Shown here one piece after another: positions 1-8,066 of a DNA stretch of 64,000 nt; position 1 is the first letter of the stretch; the number at the start of each line of letters is the position of its first letter. The DNA lies in assembly GCF_023573145.1 (NCBI RefSeq), contig NZ_CP097636.1, positions 2,728,001-2,792,000 of the forward strand. Direction: 5' to 3'. Source of the stretch: Aquincola tertiaricarbonis (GTDB lineage: Bacteria; Pseudomonadota; Gammaproteobacteria; Burkholderiales; Burkholderiaceae_C). The position numbers and the translations under genes are program-made. The notes below the pieces were generated by a model. It made no database searches. It was not told the origin of the DNA and was given only the letters and a program-made list of their open reading frames with translations.

Positions 1-1
1 G

Positions 2-211
2 CGGGTGGCCGCCGACGACCCGGCGACGCTGGCACGGCGGCTGGACCAGGCGCTGGGCACGGCGCGTGAAGGCGCCGACCTGCGCGCACGCATCCAGACC
101 TTCCAGCGCGCCCAGGGCCTGCGCGCCGACGGCGTGGCCGGCCCGATGACCACCATGCAGCTCAACCGGGCGACCGGCGTGGACGAGCCACGCCTGGCCC
201 GCGGAAGGTAA
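2..211 (+). CDS. GspA/ExeA-like type II secretion ATPase, C-terminal fragment
   Basis: This is the 3' end of a gene that begins before the window. The visible 69 residues end in a peptidoglycan-binding domain of the PG_binding_1 type (a short helical repeat reading RIQTFQRAQGL, then DGVAGPMTTMQL). That domain closes GspA/ExeA proteins, which are AAA-type ATPases that help place the type II secretin in the cell wall. Only 5 bases separate its TAA stop from the gspB start, which supports the assignment because gspA and gspB normally form one operon. The ATPase part cannot be seen, so the name rests on the domain and the neighbour. Confidence 0.75.
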   Translation, partial: RVAADDPATLARRLDQALGTAREGADLRARIQTFQRAQGLRADGVAGPMTTMQLNRATGVDEPRLARGR

Positions 212-216
212 GCCCG

Positions 217-960
217 ATGTCGCTGGTACTCGAAGCCCTGAAGAAGGCCGACGCCGAACGCGAGCGTGAACGCAGCGCCGTGCCCGACCTGCATGCGCGG
301 CCCTTGCCGCTGGCCGAAGCGCCCGCCAGCGGCCGCAGCCCGGCGCTGGCCTGGGGCGTGGCCGCGGTGGCCGCGGGCGTGGCCGGCGTGCTGGGCTGGC
401 AGCTGCTGCGGCCCGCGGCGACGCCGGCTGCGCCACCGACGGCGACTGCCCCGGCGCCGGCTACCGCGCCGGCACCCGCCGTGGCCGCAGCGCCGGCGAC
501 GCCGCCTCCTGCGGCGATGAATGCGGCGCCCCCTGCGCCTGCGCCGGTGCCTGCGCCTTCACCGGCGCCCGCGCCGGTCGCGGCAGCGCCCCAGCCGGCA
601 CCCCGACCGGCCCCTACTCCCAAGCCTGCACCGGCGCCGGCCCCTGCGCCGGCACCCGTCGTCACTCGAGCGCCCGCGCCAGCGCCCGCCGCCCCTGCCG
701 AAACAGCCCAGGCTGCGCAGGAACGCGAGCGCATCTACGACGACGTGCAGGCATTGCCGGAAGACGTCCGGCGCGGCGTGCCCCGGCTCACGATTGGCGG
801 GGCGATGTATTCCGAATCGGCAGCGAATCGGATGCTGATCGTCAACGGCCAGCTGTTCCGGGAAAACGACCGCCTGGCGGACGACCTGGTGCTGGAGCAG
901 ATAGCGCTGAAATCCGCGGTACTGCGCTATCGCAATTACCGCTTCCGAATCCGCTATTGA
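217..960 (+). CDS. gspB: General secretion pathway protein B
   Basis: A 247-residue inner-membrane protein with the typical GspB start MSLVLEALKKADAERERE, one transmembrane segment near residues 43-64, a long Pro/Ala-rich periplasmic linker (about 65-175) and a conserved C-terminal domain (about 185-247) containing VPRLTIGGAMYSE and a closing run of beta-strand-like residues. GspB works with GspA in assembling or anchoring the type II secretion secretin in the peptidoglycan. The linker is built from repeated PAPAPAP units, so its length probably varies between strains. No other gsp genes are in the window. This is common, since gspAB is often apart from the main operon. Confidence 0.85.
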   Translation: MSLVLEALKKADAERERERSAVPDLHARPLPLAEAPASGRSPALAWGVAAVAAGVAGVLGWQLLRPAATPAAPPTATAPAPATAPAPAVAAAPATPPPAAMNAAPPAPAPVPAPSPAPAPVAAAPQPAPRPAPTPKPAPAPAPAPAPVVTRAPAPAPAAPAETAQAAQERERIYDDVQALPEDVRRGVPRLTIGGAMYSESAANRMLIVNGQLFRENDRLADDLVLEQIALKSAVLRYRNYRFRIRY

Positions 961-962
961 TG

Positions 963-988
963 GCCACCGGCAGCAGTACGCCGGCGGC
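963..988. terminator. Stem-loop between convergent gspB and hns-like genes
   Basis: GCC-A-CCGGC pairs with GCCGG-C-GGC around an 8-base loop, followed on the plus strand by TTTC. It lies in the 41-bp gap between the gspB stop and the end of the minus-strand H-NS gene. It could end transcription from gspB, but the T-run is short. Confidence 0.4.
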
Positions 989-1001
989 TTTCACCGCAGT
1001 G

Positions 1002-1352
1002 TCAGACCGCGAATTCCTCGAGCTTGCGGCCGGCCGAAATCGCTTCGCGCAGCCATTTCGGGCGCGGACCGCGGCCACCCCAGACATTGCCCGATTCATC
1101 GCGATAACGCGGCTGCGTGGTGCCGGCGGCGCGGCGGCGGCCACCGGCGGCCGGGCGCTTGCGCGCGGCCGTCTTGCGTCCCGCCGCGGCGCGCTCTTTG
1201 CCGAAACCCAGGTCCTCGGCGGTCAGCTCATAGGCCTGGATGGCTTCCTTGATGCGGGCGACCACACCGGCCACTTCCTTGCGGCGAACGGCCTCGGCTT
1301 GCTGAGAGAGAGCCTCGATCTGCTTTTTCAACTGCTCGTACGTCTTGGTCAT
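1002..1352 (-). CDS. H-NS family nucleoid-associated protein
   Basis: A 116-residue small basic protein. The N-terminal half (about 1-50, MTKTYEQLKKQIEAL onward) is a coiled-coil oligomerisation region, the middle is a basic Ala/Arg/Lys linker, and the C-terminus has the H-NS DNA-binding core (YRDESGNVWGGRGPRPKWL). Proteins of this kind bind AT-rich or curved DNA and silence genes. The ATG at 1352 is chosen because it matches the usual family start; an ATG 60 bases upstream is also in frame. It is divergent from the MFS gene across 113 bp that hold an AT-rich stretch and an inverted repeat, which would suit autoregulation. Confidence 0.88.
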   Translation of the reverse strand: MTKTYEQLKKQIEALSQQAEAVRRKEVAGVVARIKEAIQAYELTAEDLGFGKERAAAGRKTAARKRPAAGGRRRAAGTTQPRYRDESGNVWGGRGPRPKWLREAISAGRKLEEFAV

Positions 1353-1383
1353 GGCCTGATGATGGTTTGCGTCAATATTTACT

Positions 1384-1410
1384 GCGAACTCCCACCTCAA
1401 GGTGGTTCGC
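1384..1410. promoter_or_regulatory. Inverted repeat between H-NS and MFS genes
   Basis: GCGAAC and GTTCGC flank an inner CACCT/AGGTG pair, with a three-base bulge (TCC) on one side. It sits 32 bases upstream of the H-NS start and 56 bases before the MFS start, beside an AT-rich tract. It could be an operator for either gene or a 5' leader hairpin. No binding protein can be named from sequence alone. Confidence 0.35.
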
Positions 1411-1465
1411 AATTATCACTGTTTGTTGTAGCAGCTGGCGTACCCACGTGTGGGGGCCGTGACCA

Positions 1466-3055
1466 ATGACGTCAAGCAACCCCTCCGCATCGATCTGGGT
1501 GACGCTGCGCCATGACGTGTTTCGGTCCTTGTGGCTGGCCGGTGGTTTGTATTTCGTCGGCAATGCGATGCAGACCATGGCCGCCGCCTGGATGATGGTG
1601 GAACTCACCGGCTCGGCATTTCTGGCGGCGCTGGTGCAAACCGCGGTATTCCTGCCGATGTTTCTGCTGGCCCTGCCGGCGGGGGTATGGGCCGACATCA
1701 CCGACCGCCGCCGGCTCATCCAGCTGGCATTGGTGACGCAGGCGGTGACGGGTATTGCGCTGGCCGCGCTGCTGCTGGCCGGCTGGGCCGGGCCCACCAC
1801 GCTGCTGGTGCTCATCTTCGTGGCTGGCTGCTGCACGGCGCTGCTGTCGCCGGCCTGGAACTCCACCATCAACGACGCGATTCCGCGCGAGGAACTGCCG
1901 CAGGCCATCACCTGCGTGTCCATCGCCTACAACGCGGCGCGGGCGCTGGGCCCGGCACTGGCGGGCCTGGTGTTCGCGCACATCGGCGGCTCCTGGAACT
2001 TCGCGCTGGCGGTGCTCACCGTGCTGGCGATGATGGCCGTGGTGCGCCGGCACCCACCGGCGCCGCACCCGCCCTCGCGCCTGCCGGCCGAACGGCTGTG
2101 GGGCGGCATGCTCAGCGCGCTGCGCTTTGCCCGCCATTCGCAGCCGGTGTTCGCTCAGCTGGTGCGCACCGTGGCCTACAGCGGCACCGGCTCGGCCTTG
2201 TGGGCGCTGCTGCCCATCATCGGCCAGCGCCAGCTGGGCCTGGGCGCTGAAGGCTACGGTCTGCTGATGGCCTGCCTGGGCGGCGGCGCGGTGGCCATCG
2301 GCCTGGTGATCGGACCGTTGCGCGCGCGCCTGGGGCTGGAAGCCATCGTCAACGGCGGCTGCGTGGTCTATGGCGGCGTGATGGCGGTGGCCGCGCTGGT
2401 GCGCTGGCCGCCGGCGGTGTACGTGGCGCTGGCCATCGGCGGCGCCTGCTGGATGGCGGCGATGTCCACTTTCAACACCGCCACCCAGTCCAGCGCGCCG
2501 CCCTGGGTACGGGCGCGGGCGATGGCGCTGCACACGGTGGGCGCGCTGGGCAGCTTCGCGATCGGCTCGGCCATCTGGGGCGCTTTGTCGGGGCTGTTCG
2601 GCCTGCCCTTCACGCTGTGCCTGGCGGCGGCCTGCATGGTGGCCGGCTCGGCGCTGGCGCGGCCGTTTCCGCTGCGCATGGGCGAGCGGCCCGACGTCAC
2701 CCCGGCCGCGGTGGCGGACTTGCTGAGCCTGCCCGACGAGCCCGCGCCCGAGGCCGGCCCGGTGGCGGTGGAGATCGGCTACCGCATCGCGCCCGAATCG
2801 GCGGCCGAGTTCCTGGACGCCGTGGCGGCGCTGCGCGGCCCGCGCCGCCGCGATGGCGCCACCTTCTGGCGGGTGTACCGCGACCTGTCGGACCCGGCGC
2901 GCTACGTGGAGCGCTTCATCGTCACGTCCTGGGCCGACTACCTGCACCAGCGCGCCCGCGCGACGCAGGCCGACTCCCACCTGGAAACCCGCGTGCGCTC
3001 ATTCCTGGCCCCTGGCGAGCCCGTCACGATGCAGCACTACCTTGCTGAAAGATGA
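1466..3055 (+). CDS. MFS transporter, MFS_3/EntS-like, with C-terminal soluble domain
   Basis: A 529-residue major facilitator with about 12 hydrophobic segments in residues 20-410, and the loop between helices 2 and 3 reading GVWADITDRRR. The arrangement matches the MFS_3 group (EntS-like exporters and transmembrane secretion effectors). Members of this group often carry a soluble C-terminal extension of about 100 residues; here residues 420-529 (PVAVEIGYRIAPESA to the end) form such a domain, resembling a ferredoxin-like dimeric alpha/beta barrel. The substrate is unknown; export of a small molecule across the inner membrane is the likely role. The gene is divergent from the H-NS gene and ends at the tandem palindromic repeats. 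Confidence 0.85.
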   Translation: MTSSNPSASIWVTLRHDVFRSLWLAGGLYFVGNAMQTMAAAWMMVELTGSAFLAALVQTAVFLPMFLLALPAGVWADITDRRRLIQLALVTQAVTGIALAALLLAGWAGPTTLLVLIFVAGCCTALLSPAWNSTINDAIPREELPQAITCVSIAYNAARALGPALAGLVFAHIGGSWNFALAVLTVLAMMAVVRRHPPAPHPPSRLPAERLWGGMLSALRFARHSQPVFAQLVRTVAYSGTGSALWALLPIIGQRQLGLGAEGYGLLMACLGGGAVAIGLVIGPLRARLGLEAIVNGGCVVYGGVMAVAALVRWPPAVYVALAIGGACWMAAMSTFNTATQSSAPPWVRARAMALHTVGALGSFAIGSAIWGALSGLFGLPFTLCLAAACMVAGSALARPFPLRMGERPDVTPAAVADLLSLPDEPAPEAGPVAVEIGYRIAPESAAEFLDAVAALRGPRRRDGATFWRVYRDLSDPARYVERFIVTSWADYLHQRARATQADSHLETRVRSFLAPGEPVTMQHYLAER

Positions 3056-3065
3056 TGGTGCACCC

Positions 3066-3239
3066 GGCTTCACGGGTACGTGAAGCCACCCGCCGAGCGG
3101 GTCCCGGGCCCGCTTGGGAGCGGCCCGGCGCTGACCCGGGGATGGGGCACTCGGCTTCACGGGTACGTGAAGCCACCCGCCAAGCGGGTCCGTGGCCGCC
3201 TTCGGAGCGGCCGGGCGGCGGCCACGGGATGGGGCACCC
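3066..3239. repeat. Two tandem 87-bp REP-like palindromic repeats
   Basis: Copies run 3066-3152 and 3153-3239. Each begins with a perfect hairpin (GGCTTCACG, loop GGTA, CGTGAAGCC), continues with a second (ACCCGC, three-base loop, GCGGGT), and ends in a larger stem closed by CCCGGG/CCCGGG in copy 1 and CCGTGG/CCACGG in copy 2. That paired change keeps the stem, so structure rather than protein coding is conserved. The pair fills the gap between the convergent MFS and Bug-receptor genes, a usual place for REP/BIME-type elements, and may help end transcription from both sides. Confidence 0.8.
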
Positions 3240-3242
3240 GGC

Positions 3243-4265
3243 CTAAGTGCCCGTGCGTGCGCGCTGGGCGGCTTCTTCGTCGATGCGGCGGGCGAAGTCT
3301 TCGGCGCTGCCGCCGGTGGGCAGGTTGTCGGCGGCCTGCAGCGCGGCGCGCAGGCTGGGCTGGCGCAGCGCACGGTTGAGTTCGTCGTTCAGCCGCCGCA
3401 GCCGCGCCGCCGGCATGCCGGCGGGCGCGAACAGGCCGAACAGTGACACCAGGTTGGCCTGCGGCATGCCCAGCGCGGCCAGCGTGGGCACCTGGGGCAG
3501 CACGGGCAGCCGGGCCGGCGCGCCCACCGCCAGCGGCTTCAGCCGCCCGGCCTGGCAATGCGCCAGCTGCTGCGGCCCGACGTTGGTGGACAGCACCTCG
3601 AACTGGCCGCCCAGCGCATCGGTGATCTGCTGCCCGCCACCCTTGTAGGGCACATGGGTGATGCGGCCACCGCCGGCGCGCAGCACTGCTTCCAGCACCC
3701 GGTGGCCCACGGTGCGCGGGCCCGAGGTGGCCCATCTCAGGCCCTCGGGCCGACGCGCCGCGGCCAGCAGCGCAGCGAAGTCGTCGCCCGCCAGCGCCGA
3801 GGTGCCGGCCACCAGCACCGGCGTGGCCATCACGCTCATCACCGGCGCCAGCTGCGCGCGCAGCGCGGCAGTGCCCGGCGCATCGGACTCGGGGCTGGTC
3901 AGCGGGCTGATGGCCGAGAACACCAGCGTCTGGCCGTCGGCCGCCGCCCGCGCCAGCGTGGCCAGCGCAATGGCGCCGCCGGCCCCCGCGCGGTGCTCCA
4001 CCAGCACCGGCACGCCCAGCCGGGCCGACAGCGGCTCGGCCAGCGCCCGCGCCGCCGCATCGCTGACCCCGCCGGGCGGGTAGGCCACCACCAGGTGCAA
4101 CGGCCCGGCCGGCCAGTCGGCCGCTTCAGCCGCTTCGGCCAGCGCGGCGGCAGCAGTGCCCAGCGTGGCCACGCCGGCCGCCAGCGGCCCGCCGCACAGG
4201 CGCAGCAGCTGGCGCCGGCGCAGCATCCGGTCGGTGGCGGCCACCGGCTGTAGGCCGTGCCTCAT
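3243..4265 (-). CDS. Bug-family tripartite tricarboxylate transporter receptor (TctC-like)
   Basis: A 340-residue periplasmic solute-binding protein. Residues 1-45 form a long signal peptide with an RRRQLLRL stretch (possibly Tat-type), followed by the Bug-family opening PLHLVVAYPPGGVSDAAARAL and the later THVPYKGGGQQITDALGGQ motif that lines the carboxylate site. Bug receptors bind carboxylates or other small acids and hand them to TctAB or serve as sensors. No tctA/tctB lies nearby, as is usual in Burkholderiales, where Bug genes are many and mostly orphan. Its ATG overlaps the stop of the LysR gene (ATGA), so the two are translated together. The ligand is unknown. Confidence 0.9.
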   Translation of the reverse strand: MRHGLQPVAATDRMLRRRQLLRLCGGPLAAGVATLGTAAAALAEAAEAADWPAGPLHLVVAYPPGGVSDAAARALAEPLSARLGVPVLVEHRAGAGGAIALATLARAAADGQTLVFSAISPLTSPESDAPGTAALRAQLAPVMSVMATPVLVAGTSALAGDDFAALLAAARRPEGLRWATSGPRTVGHRVLEAVLRAGGGRITHVPYKGGGQQITDALGGQFEVLSTNVGPQQLAHCQAGRLKPLAVGAPARLPVLPQVPTLAALGMPQANLVSLFGLFAPAGMPAARLRRLNDELNRALRQPSLRAALQAADNLPTGGSAEDFARRIDEEAAQRARTGT

Positions 4266-5218
4266 GCGCCCGCCTTCCGGGGCCGCCGTGCGCCCGCACG
4301 CGGCGGCGCGGCGGGCGCCAGCGCCATCACCAGCGCGATGAAGGCGGCCACCGGCTCGCCCTCGCCGCCGGCCTCGTCACCCGCGCGCCACACCAGGCTC
4401 AAGGGCGCACGCAGCGCGCCGCCGTCGGCCAGCGGCCGGTAGACGATGGCGTCGCCATGGGTGCCGCGCATCGAGGCCGGCACCACCGACAGGCCCACGC
4501 CGGCGGCCACCAGGTTCAGGTTGCTCATCATCCGGTCCACCTCCGCCGCCACGGTGACGGCCACGCCCTGCTGCTGGCACAGGGCCAGCAGGTTGGCATA
4601 CAGGCCCGGCGCACCCGGCCGGCGCACCAGCACCAGCCGTTCACCGGCCAGCGCAGCCAGCTGCAGCGTGCGGCCGGGCTGCGTGGCCAGCGCATGGTCG
4701 GCGGGCAGGGCCACCAGCACCGGCTCTTCCAGCAGGGTGGCAAAGCGCAGGCCGGCGGGCTGCGCCACCGGCACCCGCAGGAAGGCGCAGTGCAGCCGGC
4801 TGGCGGCCACCGCCTCGGTCAGCGCGGCGGCGTGGTCTTCGCTCAGGTCCAGCTCGATGCCGGGGTAGCGGCGCCGGCATTCGCGCAGCGCCTGCGGCGT
4901 GAAGGCATGGGCCGCGGCCGAACTGGTGAAGCCCACCGCCAGCCGGCCCTGTTCGCCGCGGGCGATGCGCGCCATGCGTGCGCGCATCGCGTCCACGTCG
5001 GCCAGCAGGCGCTGTGCCTCGGCCAGCAGCGCACGGCCGCCGGCCGTCAGGCTCACGCCCTTGGGATGGCGGCGCAGCAGCTGCAGGCCCAGCTCGGCCT
5101 CCAGCGCCTTGATCTGCTGGCTGAGCGGCGGCTGCTGGATGCCCAGCGCGGCGGCGGCCCGGGTCATGTGGCCGGCCTCGGCCACGGCGGCAAAGTAGCG
5201 GAGGTGGCGCAAGTCCAT
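4262..5218 (-). CDS. LysR-family transcriptional regulator
   Basis: A 318-residue regulator. Residues 1-60 are the winged helix-turn-helix (MDLRHLRYFAAVAEAGHMTR, then QQPPLSQQIKALEAELG) and residues about 90-300 are the periplasmic-binding-protein-like effector domain. The DLRHLRYF opening places it with the CatR/BenM-like branch, which often senses aromatic or carboxylate metabolites, but the effector here is unknown. Translation is coupled to the downstream Bug receptor, so it probably controls uptake or use of that receptor's ligand. It is divergent from the PEP-CTERM gene across 90 bp and could regulate that side too. Confidence 0.9.
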   Translation of the reverse strand: MDLRHLRYFAAVAEAGHMTRAAAALGIQQPPLSQQIKALEAELGLQLLRRHPKGVSLTAGGRALLAEAQRLLADVDAMRARMARIARGEQGRLAVGFTSSAAAHAFTPQALRECRRRYPGIELDLSEDHAAALTEAVAASRLHCAFLRVPVAQPAGLRFATLLEEPVLVALPADHALATQPGRTLQLAALAGERLVLVRRPGAPGLYANLLALCQQQGVAVTVAAEVDRMMSNLNLVAAGVGLSVVPASMRGTHGDAIVYRPLADGGALRAPLSLVWRAGDEAGGEGEPVAAFIALVMALAPAAPPRAGARRPRKAGA

Positions 5219-5308
5219 ATGAAAATCGTATCAGCAAGGCCTGCTCGGTATATTTGACCTTGGCGGCTGGCACCCCTAGCCTGCGGGCACAACACAGCAG
5301 GAGACAAC

Positions 5309-6571
5309 ATGCACCCGCATGCCCACCACCACGCCCGCCGCACCGTCGGCGCTGTCGCCACGACAGCGGCCGCCTTGCTGGCCGGCCTGGCCACCGCACC
5401 CGCGCTGGCGGCCACCAGCATCCTCTTCGTGGGCAACAGCTACACCTTCGGCCGGGTCGATCCGGTGATGAGCTACAACGCCGCCAACGTCACCGACCTC
5501 ACCGCCGCGATGTGGGCCGCCAACCCCACCGGCAGCAACGCCTTCGAGCCGCACCCGTGGGGCGGCGTGGCCGGCATCTTCAAGCAGTTCACGGTGCAGG
5601 CCGGGCTGGACTACGACGTGGCGCTGTCCACCCGCAATGCGGCCTCGCTGCGCGGCCACTACCTCAACAGCAACCCGGCCGGCTGGGACCTGCGGGGCAA
5701 CATCGCCTCGCAGAAGTGGGACCAGGTGGTGCTGCAGGAGCAAAGCGACGAAGCCCTGCCGCGCCAGCCCGGGCTGGCTTCCAACCCGGCCTACTTCGAG
5801 GCTTATGCCAGCCAGATCGAGCGCTTCGTGCACGATGGCCAGGCCACCAGCTACCGCGAGCGCGACCTGATCGGCGGCAGCACCGCCGCCTGCCAGGCCG
5901 CCACCGGCGCCAGCGCCGGCACCTGCAACCTGCTGCGCAACATCCCGGCCAATGCCAACGCCAGCGCCGACACCCAGCTGTACCTGTACCAGACCTGGGC
6001 CCGGCCCAACCTGGTGAATGCGCCCTTCACCACCGTCACCGACCCGACCACCGGCGCGGTGAGCTTCACCACCACGCCGGCCACCTCCTTCTATCCCACG
6101 CTGGAGGCGATGACCGCCGACCTGCACAACGCCTATGTCGGCCTGGCCGCCAGCAAGCCGGGCTTTGCCGGCGTGGCGCCGGTGGGCAACAGCTTCATGC
6201 GGGCAGTGACCGAAGGCGTGGCCACCCGCGACATGTACGCGCCCGACGCCGCCACCGACGGCAAGGTGGACTTGTGGTGGGACGATGGCACCCATGCCAG
6301 CAAGTACGGCTCCTACCTGAGCGCGCTGACGCTGTTCGGCACCGTCACCGGCGTCGATCCGGCCAGCCTGGGCGGCGCCGAGGTCGCGGCGATGGACCTG
6401 GGCATCAGCCGTGCCGATGCGCTGGCGCTGCAGCGCGTGGCCAGCCTGCAACTGGGCTTCACGCCGCCGGTGCCCGAGCCCGGCAGCTATGCGCTGATGC
6501 TGGGCGGCCTGGCTGCGCTGGGCGCATGGACGCGGCGCCGCCGAACCCATGCCCAAGGAGGTACCCGCTGA
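5309..6571 (+). CDS. PEP-CTERM protein with SGNH-hydrolase-like domain
   Basis: A 420-residue exported protein. A signal peptide ends near residue 35 (ALAATSILF), a SGNH-like block 1 follows at once (ILFVGNSYTFG), and a late D-x-x-H block is present (WWDDGTHASKYGSYLSAL). The C-terminus is a PEP-CTERM sorting signal: VPEPGSYALMLGGLAALG, then an Arg cluster. PEP-CTERM proteins are cut by an exosortase and sent to the outer surface or matrix. The hydrolase assignment is inferred from the two motifs; the fold and substrate (perhaps a polysaccharide ester) are not proven. An AGGAG sits 7-11 bases before the ATG. The stop overlaps the next gene's ATG (TGATG), so the two are coupled. Confidence 0.8.
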   Translation: MHPHAHHHARRTVGAVATTAAALLAGLATAPALAATSILFVGNSYTFGRVDPVMSYNAANVTDLTAAMWAANPTGSNAFEPHPWGGVAGIFKQFTVQAGLDYDVALSTRNAASLRGHYLNSNPAGWDLRGNIASQKWDQVVLQEQSDEALPRQPGLASNPAYFEAYASQIERFVHDGQATSYRERDLIGGSTAACQAATGASAGTCNLLRNIPANANASADTQLYLYQTWARPNLVNAPFTTVTDPTTGAVSFTTTPATSFYPTLEAMTADLHNAYVGLAASKPGFAGVAPVGNSFMRAVTEGVATRDMYAPDAATDGKVDLWWDDGTHASKYGSYLSALTLFGTVTGVDPASLGGAEVAAMDLGISRADALALQRVASLQLGFTPPVPEPGSYALMLGGLAALGAWTRRRRTHAQGGTR

Positions 6572-7980
6572 TGCGCCCACGCTTCATCACAACCGCCGCC
6601 ACCGCGCTGGCCTTGCTGCTGGCCGGCTGCGCCCTGCCCGGCGGGCAGCCGGCCAGCGGCGCCGGCAGGCCCGACGTGCCGGTGTTCGCCGCCGAGGCCG
6701 CCGCCACGCCGATGGACTGCCCGGCCGAGGTGCTGCAGCAGGCGCCCGGCACCCGCTGCCTGAGCGGCCGCGACACGGCCGGGGCGTTCTACCTGATCGC
6801 CTTGCCCGCCGGCTGGCAACCCGGCCAGGGCGACCTGGTGCTGCATGCCCATGGCGGCCCTTCGCTGGGCGCGCCCACGCTGGCCCGCACGGTGGAAGAC
6901 CTGCAGCGCTGGGCCATCATGCCCCGCGCCGGCTATGCCTGGGCCGGCTCCAGCTTCCGCCAGGGCGGTGTGGCGGTGCGCGCCGCCGCCGAGGACACCG
7001 AACGGCTGCGCCAGCTCTTCGTGCAGCAGGTGGGTGCGCCGCGCCGCACGCTGCTGCACGGCCAGTCCTGGGGCGCCAGCGTGGCGGCCAAGGCGGCCGA
7101 GACCTACACCCGCGACGCGGCCGGCCGGCGCCCCTACGACGCGGTGCTGCTGACCAGCGGCGTGCTGGCCGGCGGCAGCCAGGCCTACCAGTTCCGGCTC
7201 GACCTGCGGGTGGTGTACCAGGCGCTGTGCGGCAACCATCCGCGGCCCGACGAAGCCGCCTACCCGCTGTGGCAGGGCCTGCCGGCCGGCGCACGCATGA
7301 CGCAGGCCGACCTGCGCAGCCGCGCCAACGACTGCCTAGGCCTGGACCAGCCGGCCGCCCAGCGCACGCCGGAGCAGCGGCGCAAGCTGGACACCCTCAC
7401 CTCGGTGATCCGCATCCCGGCGTCCTCGGTGCTCAGCCACCTGGCCTGGGGCACCTGGCATTTCCAGGACATCGCCCTGCACCGCAGCGGCGGCGGCAGC
7501 GTGTTCAGCAACCAGGGCGTGCGCTACACCGGCTCGGCCGACGACGCGGCGCTGAATGCGGCGGTGGCCCGCTACCGCGCCGACCCGGCCGCGGTGGCGC
7601 GCTTCGCGGCCGACACCGACCTGGGCGGCCGCATCCCGGTGCCGGTGCTCACGGTGCACGGCATCGACGACCCCACCGCCTTTGTCGAGATGGACGACAG
7701 CTTCCGCCGCACGATGGTGGCGGCCGACACCGCCGACCACCTGGTGCAGACCTTCACCGCCCACGACACCCACAGCTACCTGGCCGACCCGGTGTACCCG
7801 GCGCTGCTGGATGCGTTGCAGGACTGGCTGTCCACCGGCCGCGCACCCACGCCGCAGGCCGTGTCGGCGCGCTGCGAAGCACTGAAGCCGCGCTTCGGCG
7901 AAGGCTGCCGGTTCCGGCCCGATTACCGGCCACCGCCGCTGTCCAGCCGGGTACCGCCGCGAGAAATGACGATGCCGTAG
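6571..7980 (+). CDS. Lipoprotein alpha/beta hydrolase
   Basis: A 469-residue predicted lipoprotein: signal peptide with lipobox LLAGC (Cys near residue 20), then an alpha/beta-hydrolase fold with HAHGGPS (oxyanion-hole loop), nucleophile elbow HGQSWGAS (Ser166), a late acid loop VHGIDDP and a C-terminal His in TAHDTHSYLADP. The enzyme is probably an esterase or peptidase attached to a membrane on the periplasmic side. Translation is coupled to the PEP-CTERM gene by a one-base overlap, suggesting both act on the same extracellular material. No close characterised relative is recognised. Confidence 0.8.
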   Translation: MRPRFITTAATALALLLAGCALPGGQPASGAGRPDVPVFAAEAAATPMDCPAEVLQQAPGTRCLSGRDTAGAFYLIALPAGWQPGQGDLVLHAHGGPSLGAPTLARTVEDLQRWAIMPRAGYAWAGSSFRQGGVAVRAAAEDTERLRQLFVQQVGAPRRTLLHGQSWGASVAAKAAETYTRDAAGRRPYDAVLLTSGVLAGGSQAYQFRLDLRVVYQALCGNHPRPDEAAYPLWQGLPAGARMTQADLRSRANDCLGLDQPAAQRTPEQRRKLDTLTSVIRIPASSVLSHLAWGTWHFQDIALHRSGGGSVFSNQGVRYTGSADDAALNAAVARYRADPAAVARFAADTDLGGRIPVPVLTVHGIDDPTAFVEMDDSFRRTMVAADTADHLVQTFTAHDTHSYLADPVYPALLDALQDWLSTGRAPTPQAVSARCEALKPRFGEGCRFRPDYRPPPLSSRVPPREMTMP

Positions 7981-8066
7981 TTACATATCCGGCACTTCCT
8001 GCCGAAAACATGACTCCCGCACGGCGCTCGCCCTGGGCGCCTTGCACCATCGACTAGGAAGTACGG

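Noticed and set aside
5254..6570. A long open frame upstream of and in frame with the lipoprotein hydrolase, which would give a 908-residue protein
   Set aside because: The lipobox signal at 6571 marks the true start, and the upstream part overlaps the well-supported PEP-CTERM gene in another frame.
8001..8008. Sigma-28 (FliA) type -10 GCCGAAAA before the chemoreceptor gene
   Set aside because: No TAAA-like -35 is found at the right distance; only the -10 resembles the consensus.
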